64,000 nt of DNA from Sediminibacterium sp. (GTDB taxonomy: Bacteria > Bacteroidota > Bacteroidia > B-17B0 > Aurantibacillaceae): positions 124,001 to 188,000 of the forward strand of contig JASGCO010000005.1 in NCBI GenBank assembly GCA_030054095.1, written 5' to 3'. Positions 35,046-44,223 of this stretch are shown in pieces. Position numbers and translations under genes: made by a program. The notes below the pieces were generated by a model. The model saw nothing but the letters and a program-made list of their open reading frames with translations, made no database searches and had not been told where the DNA came from. How positions within the stretch are numbered: position 1 is the first letter of the stretch; each line of letters begins with the position of its first letter.

Positions 35046-36077
35046 GTGTTTACCCGGAAAAATAATTTTTGGATTCATTTAATAGGTTCTGCCGTATTTC
35101 TGTTTTCCGTATTTCTGTTCTCTCCTGACTGGCCCAACATCCGGCGTATGGCTCAGAATCCGGTTGGCTTTGGAGAAATTGTGTTTCAGGTAGAAATGTT
35201 AGTGGTGTTTTACCTTAATTATTACCTGTTGATTGACAGTTTGTATTTTAAACGGCGGTACTTTATTTACATTATTTTACTGGTAAGTATTTTTCTGTTT
35301 TTATATGGAGTGGATGCCATATTGTTGCATTTTAAAAGATCGCATGGGCACACTATCCCCAATCATGCACATTTTCCGGGAGTTCGTCCGAAAATTTTTA
35401 TGTTGTTACTCAACAAAAAATTGAACCTTTACATACTGGTAATTATTGTTGCCTTACTTATTAAAATAAAACAGAGGTTCAGCATTATACAAGCGCAGAA
35501 CATTAGTAACGAGTTATCATTTCTTAAGGCTCAGATTAACCCCCACTTTTTCTTTAATACGCTTAATAGCATTTATGCCCTTAGTTTGCAGAAATCAGAC
35601 GAAACCCCCCAGGCGATTGTTAAATTATCGGGCATGATGCGGTATGTAATTAAAGAAACAGGAAGTGAGAAGGTGAGTATTAGCGATGAATTGAATTATT
35701 TAATGGATTATATCGAACTTCAAAAATTAAGAATAACACCTAACGTTACATTAGAAGTGACGATAACCGGACAGCAGGAAAAATTCAGAATAGCGCCATT
35801 GATATTAATTCCTTTCGTAGAGAATGCGTTTAAGTATGGGTTGAGTACAGAAGAAGCGGCAAGTATTTTCATTCTCATCACTATTTCTAACGAAGGAGAA
35901 CTTCACATGGTTGTTAGGAATCGCAAAGTGCAGTTAACGGACGAATCGGGCCAGCAGACTCAACTAGGGTTGATAAATGTTAAAAAAAGGTTACTTTTAC
36001 TTTACCCCGGAAGGCATAAACTATATACCAACAACTTAACTCAGGAATTCAGTGTTGACCTGACCCTTCAACTATAA
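35046..36077 (+). CDS. LytS-type sensor histidine kinase
   Basis: 343 aa with a GTG start. Four N-terminal TM segments cover residues 9 to about 142. The His_kinase domain (PF06580) contains FLKAQINPHFFFNTLNSIYAL with the phospho-acceptor His, and the ATPase N-box PLILIPFVENAFKYGL; GLINVKKRLLLLYP closes it. It lies 66 nt after the phosphatase gene and overlaps the response regulator by one base (TAATG), so the pair is translationally coupled. Confidence 0.92.
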   Translation: MFTRKNNFWIHLIGSAVFLFSVFLFSPDWPNIRRMAQNPVGFGEIVFQVEMLVVFYLNYYLLIDSLYFKRRYFIYIILLVSIFLFLYGVDAILLHFKRSHGHTIPNHAHFPGVRPKIFMLLLNKKLNLYILVIIVALLIKIKQRFSIIQAQNISNELSFLKAQINPHFFFNTLNSIYALSLQKSDETPQAIVKLSGMMRYVIKETGSEKVSISDELNYLMDYIELQKLRITPNVTLEVTITGQQEKFRIAPLILIPFVENAFKYGLSTEEAASIFILITISNEGELHMVVRNRKVQLTDESGQQTQLGLINVKKRLLLLYPGRHKLYTNNLTQEFSVDLTLQL

Positions 36078-36772
36078 TGATTAAAGCAATAGCCATAGAC
36101 GATGAACCCCTGGCCCTTCAGGTAATTGATGCGTTTTGCAAAAAATCGGGAATGGTTACCTTACAAAAAGGATTTACAACACCCAAAGAAGGACTGCAGT
36201 TTTGCCTTCAGTCGCCGCCAGAGCTTCTGTTTCTGGACATTCACATGCCAGATTTAAGTGGTCTGGAACTAATCAAGAACATACCATCCAAAGTTGCGGT
36301 TGTTTTTACAACCGCGTTTGACCGCTATGCTCTGGACGGGTATAATTTAAATGCTATTGATTATTTGTTAAAACCATTTTCGTACGACCGGTTCATGCAG
36401 TCATTGCAAAAGGTTAAGGTTTATGTTGGAGGAGTAATGCTCCCGGACCCTTTCCTGTTTATAAGAGCCGACTATTCACAAATAAAAGTGAACATTAATG
36501 ATATAGAATACATAGAGGGATTGGATGATTACGTAAAAATACACATACAGGGTGCCAAGACCATAGTAGCACGTTACACATTAAAATACTTTACAGAACA
36601 TCTTCCCCCAGAGCGTTTCCTCCGGATTCACCGCTCATACATTATTCCTGTAAAGCGCATCACTCAAATCAAGACCAAAACAGTGTTTCTGGGGGCGGTT
36701 GAATTACCCGTGGGAAGCAGCTATGAATCCCAGCTAAACATCCTGAAAAGAGCTATCCAATTAAATCCATAA
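36077..36772 (+). CDS. LytTR-family response regulator
   Basis: 231 aa. The receiver domain carries AIDDEPLALQVIDAF, LLFLDIHMPDLSGLEL with the phospho-acceptor Asp, VVFTTAFDRYALDGYNLNAIDYLLKPFS with the conserved Lys. The C-terminal LytTR DNA-binding domain has INDIEYIEGLDDYVKIH and FLRIHRSYIIPVKRI. It is the partner of the preceding kinase. The eight-gene CotH-VTC operon begins 99 nt later and is a natural target, though no binding site was identified. Confidence 0.94.
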   Translation: MIKAIAIDDEPLALQVIDAFCKKSGMVTLQKGFTTPKEGLQFCLQSPPELLFLDIHMPDLSGLELIKNIPSKVAVVFTTAFDRYALDGYNLNAIDYLLKPFSYDRFMQSLQKVKVYVGGVMLPDPFLFIRADYSQIKVNINDIEYIEGLDDYVKIHIQGAKTIVARYTLKYFTEHLPPERFLRIHRSYIIPVKRITQIKTKTVFLGAVELPVGSSYESQLNILKRAIQLNP

Positions 36773-36871
36773 GCTTTTTGTTATTGACCTCGTTTTTTTA
36801 TAGGTTTACCGAAAGAATAATTTACATTGTAGTAATTAATTTACATTTACTTAAACATTAATTGACTCAGA

Positions 36872-38557
36872 ATGAGGAAAAATTTATTTGCTGCCCTTTT
36901 ATGGTTTGGTTTAATCGTAATAGAGTTACGCGCACAGCAATGGAACGGATTAACATACTATAGCAATTCCGGTTCTACCATTGGCCGCCTTATTGACACG
37001 AACAGTACCGTAGTCAAAACATTTAATTTTACTGGTGGCACCGGCTACTCCACTCATTTAATGCCCGGTGGATACGTGTACCGTACGGTTCAAAACGCAG
37101 GAAATGTATTAACCGGAGGAGGAATGACCGGAAGAATCCAAAAATGGGATTATAATAACACCCTGTTGTGGGATTATACCTACTCATCCAGCACCTATTG
37201 CCTGCATCACGATCACTGTCCTTTACCAAACGGCAATGTCCTTGTAATTAGTTACGACGTTAAAACAGCCACGGAAGTCTCAAATGCCGGGGGCAATTTT
37301 GCGGGGACTATGTGGGCAGAGAAAATTATGGAACTTAAACCCGTTGGAACCAATTCTGCTCAGGTGGTATGGGAATGGAAGGTGTGGGACCATCTAGTGC
37401 AGAATGTGAATGCCGCGAAGGCCAACTATCAGCCATCTATTGTCAACAATCCACAATTGCTAAATATCAATTTTCAGGCGCAAAAGGACTGGATGCACAT
37501 GAATGGTATTGATTATAATCCTGTTTTAGATCAGATTGTGGTAAGTTCGCATAATCTTAACGAATGGTATATTATTGACCACAGTACAACAACGGCAGAA
37601 GCTGCCTCGCACACCGGCGGACTTGCCGGAAAGGGAGGCGATTTTCTATACCGTTGGGGCAATCCGGCAGCGTATGGTGCAAGTGGCTCAACAATACTTA
37701 ATGTAACCCATGATGCGCACTGGATTCCTGAAGGGAGTCCGGATGCAGGATTTTTGGCGGGGATTAATAATAAAGGGCAAACCAGTCCTGCTACTAAAAC
37801 AACAGTAGATAGAATTCCACCGCCTCGTGTAGATTATAATTACACTATTACTCCGGGTAGTGCGTTTACACCGGCTATTTATTCCTCGCGGCACACTTCT
37901 ACCGGTTATACCAGTAACATGGGGTGTAGTAACCAGTTTCCCAATGGAAACCAAATGGTTTGTCTGGCCATGGTAGGATCTATCTACGAAATAGATCCGG
38001 CTGGAAGTATAATCTGGTCATTCAGTACGGGAGGAGCGACTCCTCAGGCACACCGTTATACCACCTGCTACCTGAATAACCCCGCGCCCGCTCAGCCAAC
38101 AATTTCTTTGATTAGTGGCGCGTTGGTTTCTACGCCAGCAAGTAGTTATCAGTGGTACATGAATGGCAATCTAATTGCCGGAGCAACAAATCAAACTTTT
38201 ACACCTTCACAATATGGGGTATATGTTGTAAAAACAACAGATGCCAACGGTTGTGTTTTTGCCCACTCCACCTCCTTTGTGTACTCTGCAACAACGGCTA
38301 TTAAAACAAATGGGAATAGCTCATCAACAGTTAATGTATATCCAAATCCGGGAACCGGATTATTTGTACTGGATTTAAACGGCATTTCAGAAAATGCATT
38401 TACCGTTTCGGTGTACGATGTAAATGGCAAACGTATTTTAGAAGAGAAAGACGCGAAAACCATCGATCTTACGGCATATAATGCCGGCATATACACCATT
38501 CACATACAAACCGCCTCTTTACAGAACATTTATAAAAAAGTTAGTTTAATTAAGTAA
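36872..38557 (+). CDS. Secreted arylsulfotransferase-like (ASST) protein with T9SS sorting domain
   Basis: 561 aa. Signal peptide at residues 1-22, then a beta-propeller with the ASST hallmark HHDHCPLPNGNVLVISYD, DWMHMNGIDYNPVLDQIVVSSHNLNEWYIID and FPNGNQMVCLAMVGSIYEIDPAGSIIWSF, each a propeller blade end. An Ig-like part with YQWYMNGNLIAGAT follows and then a T9SS type A domain (VNVYPNPGTGLFVLDL...YNAGIYTIHI). ASST enzymes transfer sulfate between phenolic compounds, but many Bacteroidota homologs may not be catalytic. First gene of the packed operon ending at 44896. Confidence 0.87.
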   Translation: MRKNLFAALLWFGLIVIELRAQQWNGLTYYSNSGSTIGRLIDTNSTVVKTFNFTGGTGYSTHLMPGGYVYRTVQNAGNVLTGGGMTGRIQKWDYNNTLLWDYTYSSSTYCLHHDHCPLPNGNVLVISYDVKTATEVSNAGGNFAGTMWAEKIMELKPVGTNSAQVVWEWKVWDHLVQNVNAAKANYQPSIVNNPQLLNINFQAQKDWMHMNGIDYNPVLDQIVVSSHNLNEWYIIDHSTTTAEAASHTGGLAGKGGDFLYRWGNPAAYGASGSTILNVTHDAHWIPEGSPDAGFLAGINNKGQTSPATKTTVDRIPPPRVDYNYTITPGSAFTPAIYSSRHTSTGYTSNMGCSNQFPNGNQMVCLAMVGSIYEIDPAGSIIWSFSTGGATPQAHRYTTCYLNNPAPAQPTISLISGALVSTPASSYQWYMNGNLIAGATNQTFTPSQYGVYVVKTTDANGCVFAHSTSFVYSATTAIKTNGNSSSTVNVYPNPGTGLFVLDLNGISENAFTVSVYDVNGKRILEEKDAKTIDLTAYNAGIYTIHIQTASLQNIYKKVSLIK

Positions 38558-38566
38558 CGCAAAAAG

Positions 38567-39574
38567 ATGAAAAAAGTAATAGCATTAGCTCTGGCAGGAT
38601 TATTCTCAGTATCCTTACACGCTAAAAAAGTTAAGTTTGCGGTTGATCTGACCGGAGCCACAATTAGTCCAAATGGAGTGCATATAATCGGCGATTTTCA
38701 AACCATTGCTGGTTTCGGAACAAATTGGGATCCGGGAACAACAACATTGACTCAGGAAGGAACGTCTTCCATATACAGCATCATTGTAACTATTCCCGCT
38801 TTTCAAAAATACGAGTACAAGTTTGTTAATGGGAATCAAACGTATGAAGCGGAGTTTGTGCCGGATGAATCCCGCGTGGATGGCGTATCGAACGATAACC
38901 GCTGGTTGTATGTTGATTCTCTTGCTAATGATACCACTTTTGTGGGAGCTATTGTATTTGGAGCGAATGCGCCGTCCGGGAAGACACTGATCCGTTATAA
39001 AGTAGATATGACCAATGCTGGTACAATCCCATCGCAGGGTGTACACGTTGGAACCGGCTACCAGAACCCGGCGTTTAACCCAGCAACGATCAGAATGTGT
39101 AATCTGTTAGGAGATAATGTCTATCAAATTATTAATTATGTAAACAGTACCGGATTAGTAACATTTCAGTTTTATAAAGGCAATACCGCAGGAGCCGCTG
39201 AAACGGTTCCGGGGTCTTGCGCTGTTAATGGTCGCCGGCAAATCAACCTTACAAAAGATAGCGTACTTACAGCATATTGCTTTTCAGGGTGTGTAGCTTG
39301 TTCACAAGTTGGAATTAAAGAAACGTTGGCAAATGTACTTGGTGTAAATACCTATCCTAATCCGGCAGATAAAGAACTTATTGTTCGAACCGAAATTCAG
39401 GATGGTTGGTATTTCCAGTTATTTGACGCGGCAGGTAAAGCAGTGATAACTGGTAAACAGCACTCTGTAAAAATGGTTGTCCCAGTTGATCATCTTGGAA
39501 CCGGCATCTATCATTTACGAATCAGCACGCCTTCCGGACAGAGTGCAACACGACCTGTAGTTATTGCGCATTAA
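38567..39574 (+). CDS. Secreted protein with two E-set/CBM-like repeats and T9SS sorting domain
   Basis: 335 aa. Signal peptide at residues 1-19. Two similar beta-sandwich units are seen, starting KVKFAVDLTGATISPNGVHI and IRYKVDMTNAGTIPSQGVHV; the first contains KYEYKFVNGNQTYE, as in starch-binding/glycogen-binding E-set folds. The C-terminus is a T9SS domain (NTYPNPADKELIV...LGTGIYHLRI). It is 9 nt after the ASST gene and overlaps the CotH gene by one base. Possibly a surface carbohydrate-binding or scaffold partner; function unknown. Confidence 0.8.
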   Translation: MKKVIALALAGLFSVSLHAKKVKFAVDLTGATISPNGVHIIGDFQTIAGFGTNWDPGTTTLTQEGTSSIYSIIVTIPAFQKYEYKFVNGNQTYEAEFVPDESRVDGVSNDNRWLYVDSLANDTTFVGAIVFGANAPSGKTLIRYKVDMTNAGTIPSQGVHVGTGYQNPAFNPATIRMCNLLGDNVYQIINYVNSTGLVTFQFYKGNTAGAAETVPGSCAVNGRRQINLTKDSVLTAYCFSGCVACSQVGIKETLANVLGVNTYPNPADKELIVRTEIQDGWYFQLFDAAGKAVITGKQHSVKMVVPVDHLGTGIYHLRISTPSGQSATRPVVIAH

Positions 39575-41844
39575 TGGTAAAACAGTTTTTATCCGGTTTA
39601 TTATTCATTATAGCGCTGCCTGTAGTAAGGGCCCAGCATTTTTATGATCCGGCAACGATACAGAAGATAGAGTTGCGTTTTGCGGCCTCCAATTGGGATT
39701 ACATGCTCGATACCGCCAAGCTGGGTGCAGAAGGCTATGTAATGGCCTCCTGGGTAAAGATAAACGGGAACAGGATAGACAGCGTGGGGGTTAAATACAA
39801 AGGCAACAGTTCTTATGATTCCACGCGGCTTAAAAACCCTATCCACATTGAACTGGATGCCTATGCCGATACCAAGAATTATCAGGGATATAAAGATCTC
39901 AAACTTAGTAACTGCTATCAGGATCCGTCTATGATAAGGGAAGTATTAGCCTATAATTTACTTTCCAATTATATGGATGCGCCTCAGGCTAATTTTGCAC
40001 AGGTCTATATTAATGGGGTTTATATGGGCGTTTACACAAATGTAGAGTCCATTAACAAAACATTTTGCAGTGAACACTTTTATGGTAACAATGGAACATT
40101 TATTAAGGGAAACCCGCAGGTGGTGCCAACAACCGCTACAAAATGTAATCTTTTAAAGTTAAACGGCGACAGCAGCAGTTACTTTAACTTCTATGAAATA
40201 AAGTCAGATTACGGCTGGAAGCAGTTGGAAATTCTTTGTGATTCTATAACCAATAAACCCTCCTCCGTTCCAGTTATGATGGATCTGGACAGAGTGTTGT
40301 GGATGCTGGCTTTTAACAACGCGGTAATTAATCTGGATAGTTACAGCGGAGCGTTCTGCCAGAATTATTACTTATACCGCGATGGAACCGGGCGCTACAA
40401 CCCTGTTGTCTGGGATCTGAATATGAGTTTTGGAGGATTCCCTTTTTTGGGAAGTTCTAACACCAGTCTGGCCGCGTTGACAATTTCAAACATGCAAAAT
40501 CTGACACCCAACATTCATAGTACAGATAATTACTGGCCACTGATAAAGGCAATATATGCCAATCCGTTATATAAGCGGATGTACATTGCCCATTTGCGAA
40601 CAATTATCAAAGATCACTTTACAAGCGGATCATATATAACGGCCTATAACACATATAAAGCACTTATAGACACGGCCGTACAAAGTGATACACGTAAGTT
40701 TTTCAGCTATACCCAATTTCAGAATGCGCTTACAGCCAATTATTCTGTAGGAAGTTATTCTGTCCCGGGAATTCAGACTTTAATGCAAGCCCGCAGCAAT
40801 TACCTTCAAACAACAGCAGAGTTTACAGCTGCGTCTCCAACAATTGGACTTACGGGCATAAGTAATGGAACACCTCTTATGAATGCCACTGTTTCGTTCA
40901 CATCTATGGTTAACAATGCTACATCTGTTGAGCTAAGATACAGATACAGAGCGTCTGAAAAATTCGAAGCAGTTACCATGTACGACGATGGGTTGCATGG
41001 AGACGGCGTTTCGGGAGATAATATATATGGCACAACATTTACGTTGAAAAACAACAAAATACAATATTATGTTTTTGCCGATAACGCCAGCGCCTCCCGC
41101 TTTTCACCAGAGGGAGCCGAACATGTCTTTTTTGAATACAACGCTATTCCTGCTCCACAAGCAGGACAACTTGTTATTAATGAGTTTTTGGCGGATAATA
41201 AGAGCGATGTTCGTAACGAATACCATTTATTTGAAGACTGGATAGAGCTGTTTAACAACAGTAATTCTACACTGGATCTTAGCGGGCTATATCTCAGTAA
41301 CTCTTCAGGCACAAAAGCAAAGTACAGTTTTCCAAACGGAACAAGTATTGCGCCTTATGGTTTTTTAACCGTTTGGGCAGATGACATTAACCTCCCCAAC
41401 GCAACGCAATTGCACGCGCCATTCAAAATAGATAAAGCCGGAGACGAACTGGTGTTAAGCAATGGCTTGCGAATCGTTTACGATCAGGTTGTTTTTCAGG
41501 CACAGTCTGAGGATAAATCGTTCGGGCGTTGCCCGGATGGAACAGGGGCATTTAAAATATTTACTTACCCATCTTTTGGCATGAGTAATTGCGTGGTGGG
41601 ATTAGATGAACAGCAGGAAGCAATGAAACAATGGGTAGAAGTGTATCCGAATCCATCCACGGATTATTTAATTATCCGGACACACAAGAAAGAGCATCTG
41701 GTATTAACGGATCTGTTAGGCAAACCGGTTCTTGAATGGAATGTAAGCGGAACAGAACAATTCAATCTGTCAGGCCTTAAAGCGGGAATATATTTACTTC
41801 GTTCGGATTACGGTACACAAAAACTAATTATTACAGCACATTAA
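39574..41844 (+). CDS. CotH kinase family protein with lamin-tail domain and T9SS sorting domain
   Basis: 756 aa. Signal peptide at residues 1-20. The CotH domain spans about residues 25-400: the NWDYMLDTAKLG start, VGVKYKGNSSYD, KNYQGYKDLKLSN, MIREVLAYNLLSNYMDAPQ, and a later NPVVWDLNMSFGGF carrying a likely metal-binding Asp. Next an Ig-like segment, a lamin-tail domain (about residues 530-650, LVINEFLADN...LTVWADD), and a T9SS type A tail (VYPNPSTDYLII...LKAGIYLLRS). CotH proteins are atypical secreted kinases in Bacillus and fungi-interacting bacteria; here it would act outside the outer membrane. Translationally coupled to the gene before. Confidence 0.9.
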   Translation: MVKQFLSGLLFIIALPVVRAQHFYDPATIQKIELRFAASNWDYMLDTAKLGAEGYVMASWVKINGNRIDSVGVKYKGNSSYDSTRLKNPIHIELDAYADTKNYQGYKDLKLSNCYQDPSMIREVLAYNLLSNYMDAPQANFAQVYINGVYMGVYTNVESINKTFCSEHFYGNNGTFIKGNPQVVPTTATKCNLLKLNGDSSSYFNFYEIKSDYGWKQLEILCDSITNKPSSVPVMMDLDRVLWMLAFNNAVINLDSYSGAFCQNYYLYRDGTGRYNPVVWDLNMSFGGFPFLGSSNTSLAALTISNMQNLTPNIHSTDNYWPLIKAIYANPLYKRMYIAHLRTIIKDHFTSGSYITAYNTYKALIDTAVQSDTRKFFSYTQFQNALTANYSVGSYSVPGIQTLMQARSNYLQTTAEFTAASPTIGLTGISNGTPLMNATVSFTSMVNNATSVELRYRYRASEKFEAVTMYDDGLHGDGVSGDNIYGTTFTLKNNKIQYYVFADNASASRFSPEGAEHVFFEYNAIPAPQAGQLVINEFLADNKSDVRNEYHLFEDWIELFNNSNSTLDLSGLYLSNSSGTKAKYSFPNGTSIAPYGFLTVWADDINLPNATQLHAPFKIDKAGDELVLSNGLRIVYDQVVFQAQSEDKSFGRCPDGTGAFKIFTYPSFGMSNCVVGLDEQQEAMKQWVEVYPNPSTDYLIIRTHKKEHLVLTDLLGKPVLEWNVSGTEQFNLSGLKAGIYLLRSDYGTQKLIITAH

Positions 41845-41855
41845 AACAGAACAGT

Positions 41856-42269
41856 ATGATTAAAAAGTATTATTTACGCTCATTCATTTTGACAGGTATG
41901 ATGGGGATACTATTCTTTTACGGATGTAAAAAAGCACCGGGAGAAGGTGGTAAAACAACACTGAAGGGGAAAATATGGGTGGAGGACTGGAACAGCGGAT
42001 TCACCGTAAAAAATGGGGAGTATGCTGGGACCGATGAGGATGTGTTTATCATTTATGGCGACAATGTTAGTTATAATGACAAAACAAGAGCCAACTATAA
42101 TGGAGAATTTGAATTTAAATACCTGCGTAAAGGCAAGTATAAAATTTATGTATATTCAAAGGATAAAAGCCTGCAATCGGCTTCGGGTGACGTTGCGATT
42201 GTAAAAGAAGTAGAACTTAGCGGGAAAAAGCAAACGACGGCGTTAGAACAAATAGTAATTTATAAGTAA
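41856..42269 (+). CDS. Small lipoprotein with SpaA/carboxypeptidase-reg-like fold
   Basis: 137 aa. Signal peptide with lipobox FFYGC (Cys near residue 24). The mature part has one beta-sandwich: KTTLKGKIWVEDW, VFIIYGDNVSY, NYNGEFEFKYLRKGKYKIYVYSKD, typical of prealbumin-like carboxypeptidase-regulatory domains. It would be an outer- or inner-membrane lipoprotein anchoring part of the CotH system. 11 nt after the CotH gene, 1 nt before the next gene. Confidence 0.82.
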   Translation: MIKKYYLRSFILTGMMGILFFYGCKKAPGEGGKTTLKGKIWVEDWNSGFTVKNGEYAGTDEDVFIIYGDNVSYNDKTRANYNGEFEFKYLRKGKYKIYVYSKDKSLQSASGDVAIVKEVELSGKKQTTALEQIVIYK

Positions 42270-42270
42270 A

Positions 42271-42786
42271 ATGAATAAGAGTGTATTATGTGGTTTTTTT
42301 ATCCTTTTCGCGGGGATGATTTTTTCGCAGAAAAAGAAGGAGATAAAAAAGCACGGCATTAAGGCCATTACCGTTACAGAAGTGAAGATCAGCAATGTGA
42401 GTGAAGCGGCAACAGAAGACGCGGTTACAGCTAAAGCCATTATGGATGAAAAAAATATTTATGATAAGGAAGGACGTTTGGCGGAACATTATAAATACGG
42501 TAAAGACGGGGCACTGAAGGCGATTGTACGCTATAAATATAATGCGGAAGATGATGTGATTGAGGAAGCGGAGTACGATGACAAAAATAGCTTGAAAGAG
42601 AAACAAACGGTTAAATATAATAAGTTAGGCGAAAAAACAGAGGAACTGATAACGGACAAGGACGGAAAGCAAGTTAAAAGACACACGTATAGTTACGATG
42701 CGTCGGGACTCAAAACCGAGCGGAAAACGTATGATGCCAATAACGCGCTGGTTTTAACGAAAAAATACACCTACGCATACAAATAG
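42271..42786 (+). CDS. Exported YD/RHS-like repeat protein
   Basis: 171 aa. Signal peptide at residues 1-20. The remainder is a series of about 20-residue repeats around YDKEGRLAEHYKYGKDGALK, YDDKNSLKEKQTVKYNKLGE and YDASGLKTERKTYDANN, rich in Lys/Glu/Tyr, like short RHS or MORN-type repeats. No enzymatic motif. It sits between the lipoprotein and VTC genes: 1 nt after the former and overlapping the latter (TAGTG). Confidence 0.75.
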   Translation: MNKSVLCGFFILFAGMIFSQKKKEIKKHGIKAITVTEVKISNVSEAATEDAVTAKAIMDEKNIYDKEGRLAEHYKYGKDGALKAIVRYKYNAEDDVIEEAEYDDKNSLKEKQTVKYNKLGEKTEELITDKDGKQVKRHTYSYDASGLKTERKTYDANNALVLTKKYTYAYK

Positions 42787-43556
42787 TGCAGCAATTGCAA
42801 CATATACTCGCGTTGTTTGACCCCATTTCGTTAAAGGAAATGGACGGGGTAAAACTTATGAACCGCACGGACACAAAGTTTACATTTCATGTTTCAAAAT
42901 TGCCGGCGTTGCTTGATGCTATCCGGGGATCTTATTTTTGTTTGGCTGTTGGCGGAATAACAACCAGCAGATACAGTACGGTATATTACGATACGGATGA
43001 GTTGAGTTTATATCAGCAACATCATAATGGGGTTCTTAACCGCTATAAAATCCGTCACAGAACGTATGTTGATTCGGGGCAAACGTTTTTGGAGGTGAAG
43101 TTTAAAAGTAATAAAGAACGAACCATTAAAACACGAATAAAGAGTCCATTGGAAACAAACGGATTCGGTAGAGTAGCATTGCAGTTTCTGGAAGAGGAAT
43201 TACCCTTTGACCCAAAGAATTTACGGCCATCTGTATGGGTAAATTATACACGCGTAACATTGGTTAGTAAGACCAGCGCGGAACGACTAACCATAGATGT
43301 TAACCTTGAATTACGAAATGGAGAGCGCATGGTTCATTTGGGAAATCTGGTCATAGCAGAAGTAAAACAGGAAAGCAGGAAAGCATCCGTGTTTATTCAG
43401 GAGGTTAAACGTTGCGGAATAAGAGAGGGCGCAATCAGTAAATACTGTTTTGCCATCGCGCTTACCCGCGATGCGGTAAAACGGAATAATTTTAAACAGA
43501 AAATTAAAACCATTAAAGAGATAATTCATGATACACCTGTTACAAATCAGCGCTGA
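42786..43556 (+). CDS. Polyphosphate polymerase (VTC) domain protein
   Basis: 256 aa with a GTG start overlapping the previous TAG. It is a stand-alone VTC domain (PF09359): MNRTDTKFTFHVSKL, TVYYDTDELSLYQQHHNG, NRYKIRHRTYVDSGQTFLEVKFKSNKERTIKTR, VWVNYTRVTLVS, ERLTIDVNLEL, LVIAEVKQES. These strands supply the basic and acidic residues of the tunnel that in yeast Vtc4 binds nucleotide and growing polyphosphate. No signal peptide, so it is cytoplasmic. It overlaps the DUF4956 membrane protein gene by 29 nt, arguing for a complex. Confidence 0.9.
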   Translation: MQQLQHILALFDPISLKEMDGVKLMNRTDTKFTFHVSKLPALLDAIRGSYFCLAVGGITTSRYSTVYYDTDELSLYQQHHNGVLNRYKIRHRTYVDSGQTFLEVKFKSNKERTIKTRIKSPLETNGFGRVALQFLEEELPFDPKNLRPSVWVNYTRVTLVSKTSAERLTIDVNLELRNGERMVHLGNLVIAEVKQESRKASVFIQEVKRCGIREGAISKYCFAIALTRDAVKRNNFKQKIKTIKEIIHDTPVTNQR

Positions 43557-44223
43557 AATGGCTGCCGATAGTGCGAGTCAGGAAGCGGCCGCCCTTGTTG
43601 CAAAGGCTGAGACTGCGGAACTGATGAAAATGCTTCAAAAATTTTCATTCAGATTGCTGATAGACATTCTGTCCACATTCCTGCTTATCCGCATGGTTTA
43701 TTACCGTATTTACAAACGCAGCGATCTTTTTTTTACGTTCTTCATCTTTAATGTTGTTATTTTTCTGATCAGTTTTCTGCTGAATAAAGTTGAATTGAGT
43801 ATGGGGGCCGCCTTTGGTTTATTTGCAGTATTCAGCATGTTACGCTACAGAACAGAAGATATAAGCATTAAAGATATGACCTATCTTTTTCTGGTAATTG
43901 CAATAGGGTTAATTGCAGCAGTAACCAAGATAAAGGATACCGTAGATGCTTATGAATATGTATTTCTGGGGCTCATTAATCTTGTTATTATTGTTGTGGC
44001 CTGGGTGTTTGAGGGAAGTTTCTTTTTCAGAAAGGAAGCGGTTCAGTTAGTGATGTATGAGAATATTGCGCTTATTAAGCCTGAACGTCAGGCAGAACTG
44101 ATTCAGGATTTAAAAAGCCGGACAGGATTAAACATCCACCGTGTTAGCATTGGCAAACTGGATTTTCTGAAGGATGCCGCTCAGATTAAGATATACTATT
44201 ACGAGACAGAAGCGAATGCGTAA
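43528..44223 (+). CDS. DUF4956 membrane protein
   Basis: 231 aa. Four TM segments at about residues 45-150 (LLIDILSTFLLIRMVYYRIY, FFTFFIFNVVIFLISFLL, MGAAFGLFAVFSMLRYRTEDI, DMTYLFLVIAIGLIAAV, plus a last one at about 145-160), then a cytoplasmic ferredoxin-like C-terminus (LIQDLKSRTGLNIHRVSIGKLDFL). The MGAAFGLFAVFSMLRYRT box is characteristic of DUF4956. From my knowledge of such clusters, DUF4956 is recurrently beside VTC-domain genes. It overlaps VTC by 29 nt and DUF2490 by 8 nt. Confidence 0.9.
   Translation: MIHLLQISAEMAADSASQEAAALVAKAETAELMKMLQKFSFRLLIDILSTFLLIRMVYYRIYKRSDLFFTFFIFNVVIFLISFLLNKVELSMGAAFGLFAVFSMLRYRTEDISIKDMTYLFLVIAIGLIAAVTKIKDTVDAYEYVFLGLINLVIIVVAWVFEGSFFFRKEAVQLVMYENIALIKPERQAELIQDLKSRTGLNIHRVSIGKLDFLKDAAQIKIYYYETEANA

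Noticed and set aside
44174-44215. Longer start of the DUF2490 protein
   Set aside because: It would place a charged segment before the signal peptide and lies inside DUF4956.
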